From contig NZ_CABFPH010000008.1 of NCBI RefSeq assembly GCF_902141845.1, positions 40,909 to 104,908 of the forward strand: 64,000 nt of DNA, in the 5' to 3' direction. The DNA is from Methylobacterium symbioticum. GTDB lineage: Bacteria; Pseudomonadota; Alphaproteobacteria; Rhizobiales; Beijerinckiaceae. Positions 62,237 to 64,000 of the stretch are shown one piece after another. A program made the translations under genes and the position numbers. Position 1 is the first letter of the stretch; every line of letters starts with the position of its first letter. The notes under the pieces were generated by a model that was not told the origin of the DNA, ran no database searches, and was given only the letters and a program-made list of their open reading frames with translations.

Positions 62237-63565
62237 TCAGGATCGCGTGTCGGCCGGCGGGGCGGTCTCGTCGGAGAGGCCGACCTTGATCCAAACGAAG
62301 AAGGCGAGCAGTGCCACCGGCAGACCGATCAGGGAGGTTCCGACGAAGAACCACGTGAAGCCCGTCCGCTCGACGACGAAGCCCGATAGGCCGGCAAGTA
62401 TGCTGCCCGGAAACGCACAGAGGGACGTCAGGAGCCCGAACTGGCTGGCGGCATGCTCGGTCGAGGCGAGCGTCGACATGTAGGTGATGAGCACGACGGA
62501 GGCGAACGCATAGGCGAACCCATCGATGCCGACGGTCACCGCGAAGGTCCAGAAGGCCGCCCCGCCATCGCCTCCATGGGCGGCGAGGTAGGCGAGGCTC
62601 AAGTGAGACGCCGAGCCTGCGACGGTGCCGATGAGCAGGCTCGGAAACATGCCGATCCGTGGGATCAGCGCGCCGGCCAGGAAGGTGCCGCCGAGCCCGA
62701 TCCAGAAGCCGAACAGTTTGGTGACGGTGGCGATGTCGGTGTTCGAGAAGCCCTGGTGCTTGAACAGCGGGATTGCCATGGCGCTCGCGACATAGCCCGG
62801 CATGCGGAAGCCGGCGATCAGGAGAAGGATGGCGGGTGCCATCGGGCCGAGCCGGCCGAGGAGTTCGCGGATGGGAGCCCAGACGGTGTCCACGAAGCCG
62901 GCCCGGGGCGGGTGCGGACGCTTGTCCGATGATGGCTCGGGCGCGAGCACGGCGGCGACCATGCCGACGGACATCAGTGCGCCCATGGCGAGATAGGCGC
63001 CGCGCCATCCGAGTCTGTCAGCGAGCAACAGCGCTCCGGCCCCGGCCGCGAGATTGCCGAGACGCCAGCCGATCTCCGTCCAGGAGGAGAGAACCGCCTG
63101 CTTCTCGGGAGGCCGCACGCTCGTGATGCGCCAGCCATCAATGACGAGGTCGAGCGTTGCGCCCGCGAAGCCGAGAGCCAGCGAGAAACCGATCGTCCAG
63201 GCGAGCCACTGGGCCGGATCGCCGAACGCGATCCCGACGAGCATTGCCATGACGCCCGATTGCGCCACGACGATCCAGCCGCGCCGTCGGCCGAGGACTC
63301 GCCCCAACAGAGGCGGATCGTAGCGGTCCAGGAACGGTGCCCACACGAACTTGAACTTGTAGGCGAGGGTCAACTCGCTGAGCAGTCCGATCGCGGCGAT
63401 CGAGACGCCCGCGTCGGACAGCCACGCGGATTGGGTGGCGTAGACGAGCAGGAACGGAATTCCGGAGGTGAAGCCGAGCCCGAGGGCCGGAGCGATCCGC
63501 CGGTCGGTGAACAAGGCCGACCAGAACGGCGTCCTCTCGGGGCGGGCGTAGGAGGTTGGCGTCAT
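62237..63565 (-). CDS. AmpG-like MFS permease
   Basis: 442 residues from the ATG at 63565, with about twelve membrane helices. ALGLGFTSGIPFLLVYATQS, TLAYKFKFVWAPFLDRYDPP and LVIDGWRITSVRPPEKQAVL match AmpG-type permeases, which import anhydromuropeptides from the periplasm for cell-wall recycling. Related proteins carry siderophores or other solutes. Being convergent to the Nit1C operon, it need not be part of it. Confidence 0.88.
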   Translation of the reverse strand: MTPTSYARPERTPFWSALFTDRRIAPALGLGFTSGIPFLLVYATQSAWLSDAGVSIAAIGLLSELTLAYKFKFVWAPFLDRYDPPLLGRVLGRRRGWIVVAQSGVMAMLVGIAFGDPAQWLAWTIGFSLALGFAGATLDLVIDGWRITSVRPPEKQAVLSSWTEIGWRLGNLAAGAGALLLADRLGWRGAYLAMGALMSVGMVAAVLAPEPSSDKRPHPPRAGFVDTVWAPIRELLGRLGPMAPAILLLIAGFRMPGYVASAMAIPLFKHQGFSNTDIATVTKLFGFWIGLGGTFLAGALIPRIGMFPSLLIGTVAGSASHLSLAYLAAHGGDGGAAFWTFAVTVGIDGFAYAFASVVLITYMSTLASTEHAASQFGLLTSLCAFPGSILAGLSGFVVERTGFTWFFVGTSLIGLPVALLAFFVWIKVGLSDETAPPADTRS

Positions 63566-64000
63566 CCTCGATCCATCCTGCGGCCGATCTGCGTCGAGGA
63601 GCGAGCGCGGCTCCGCGCCATGAACAGCTCGGCGCATAGGGCCGTTCCCAAGGCGTCGGCCGTGGGCCCCGCAAGTGGGGCACCCCTCCCCTCCCCTCTT
63701 CTGCCCCTCGCAAACGGGACGGCGAGCAGGAGCGAGAAATGCGATTGACAGGGGGGAGGCCGTGCCCTAGTACGGCGCTCCCGACGCGGCGCCGAAGCAA
63801 CGGTGTCCGCCGGGACAGACTTTCATAGATGAGATCGAGCAGCGTCTGGCGTTAGCCAAGGTCATGTTTGGTCTATTTATGTAGGCACCTTCTCTGGTGC
63901 AGCTCTTTGACAAGTGAATGACGAGAAAGAGAAGCGTGGGCGGCGTGTGTCCTTGCGGATCTGGATGTGGGGTTTCGGCCCTGGGTTCGGATCGTGAGAT
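63566..64000. other. Promoter and leader region, probably of an rRNA operon
   Basis: 435 bases without a coding gene. It contains a strong promoter (listed separately). The stretch AGCTCTTTGACAAGTGAA (63901-63918), followed by AGAAAGAGAAGCGTGGGCGG, resembles 16S rRNA leaders of alphaproteobacteria. No part of 16S rRNA itself is seen before the window ends. Confidence 0.55.
63745..63773 (+). promoter_or_regulatory. Strong sigma-70-type promoter (probable rrn promoter)
   Basis: TTGACA (63745-63750), 17 bases, TAGTAC (63768-63773), with a GC-rich stretch after it as in stringent stable-RNA promoters. It points out of the window toward the presumed rRNA genes. Confidence 0.6.

Overview
This 64 kb window has very high GC content and dense, often overlapping genes. 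It looks like a chromosomal segment of an alphaproteobacterium of the order Hyphomicrobiales, most likely Methylobacterium or Methylorubrum. That placement is my inference from gene content. It rests on the nuo operon order, a NuoE with a helix-hairpin-helix tail, the hemD/Mic60-like/hemY group, a DUF2778 protein, the small Met-Pro-rich protein after tRNA-Asp, and a dispersed repeat starting TAGAGCATTTTCC. No rRNA or full marker gene lies inside the window.

Layout. 1-8.1 kb: respiratory complex I genes nuoA-B-C-D-E-F-G-H on the minus strand, with nuoH cut by the window edge. 8.4-17.4 kb: tRNA-Asp, a small lineage protein, an ABC exporter, an aldose-epimerase-like protein, hemD, a Mic60/mitofilin-like membrane protein, hemY, a Nudix hydrolase and tRNA-Thr. 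17.4-26.3 kb: a lower-GC stretch with a 56-residue CxxC protein, a TetR/HlyD/RND efflux operon with two palindromes on its promoter, alkA, a DUF2778 protein, a 106-bp MITE-like repeat and a small gene. 26.5-27.5 kb: an IS630-family element lying exactly at the end of phnN. 27.5-39 kb: a complete C-P lyase system (phnGHIJKLMN, divergent phnF, phnCDE1E2 and a DUF1045 gene). 39-43.5 kb: an RMF-like protein and a four-carbon sugar-acid cassette (DeoR regulator, PdxA2, DUF1537 kinase, KdgT permease). 43.9-53.1 kb: small exported and membrane proteins, a phosphoesterase, tRNA-Gly, a PAS histidine kinase, a chloroperoxidase-like hydrolase, an isoquinoline-oxidoreductase-type molybdoenzyme (two subunits), a short-chain dehydrogenase, a FixJ-type regulator and a lone receiver protein. 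53.3-62.1 kb: a MocR-type regulator divergent from a complete eight-gene Nit1C cluster (Sll0783-like, nitrilase, radical SAM, acetyltransferase, AIR-synthase-like, glycosyltransferase, MSMEG_0570-like, flavoprotein). 62.2-64 kb: an AmpG-like permease, then a strong promoter and leader that probably belong to an rRNA operon starting just past the window.

The most interesting system is the Nit1C cluster. The family is known from nitrogen-starvation work in cyanobacteria and from cyanide assimilation in Pseudomonas, but the chemistry of most of its enzymes is undescribed. Here its leader holds a good sigma-54 (-24/-12) promoter, two 10-bp direct repeats 22 bp apart upstream, and three copies of an ATTGTATG motif shared with the divergent MocR gene. 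This suggests joint control by nitrogen status and a ligand sensed by the MocR protein.

Other themes are phosphorus scavenging (C-P lyase under a PhnF operator), sugar-acid catabolism, and a TA-flanked repeat family whose ends resemble those of the neighbouring IS630 element.
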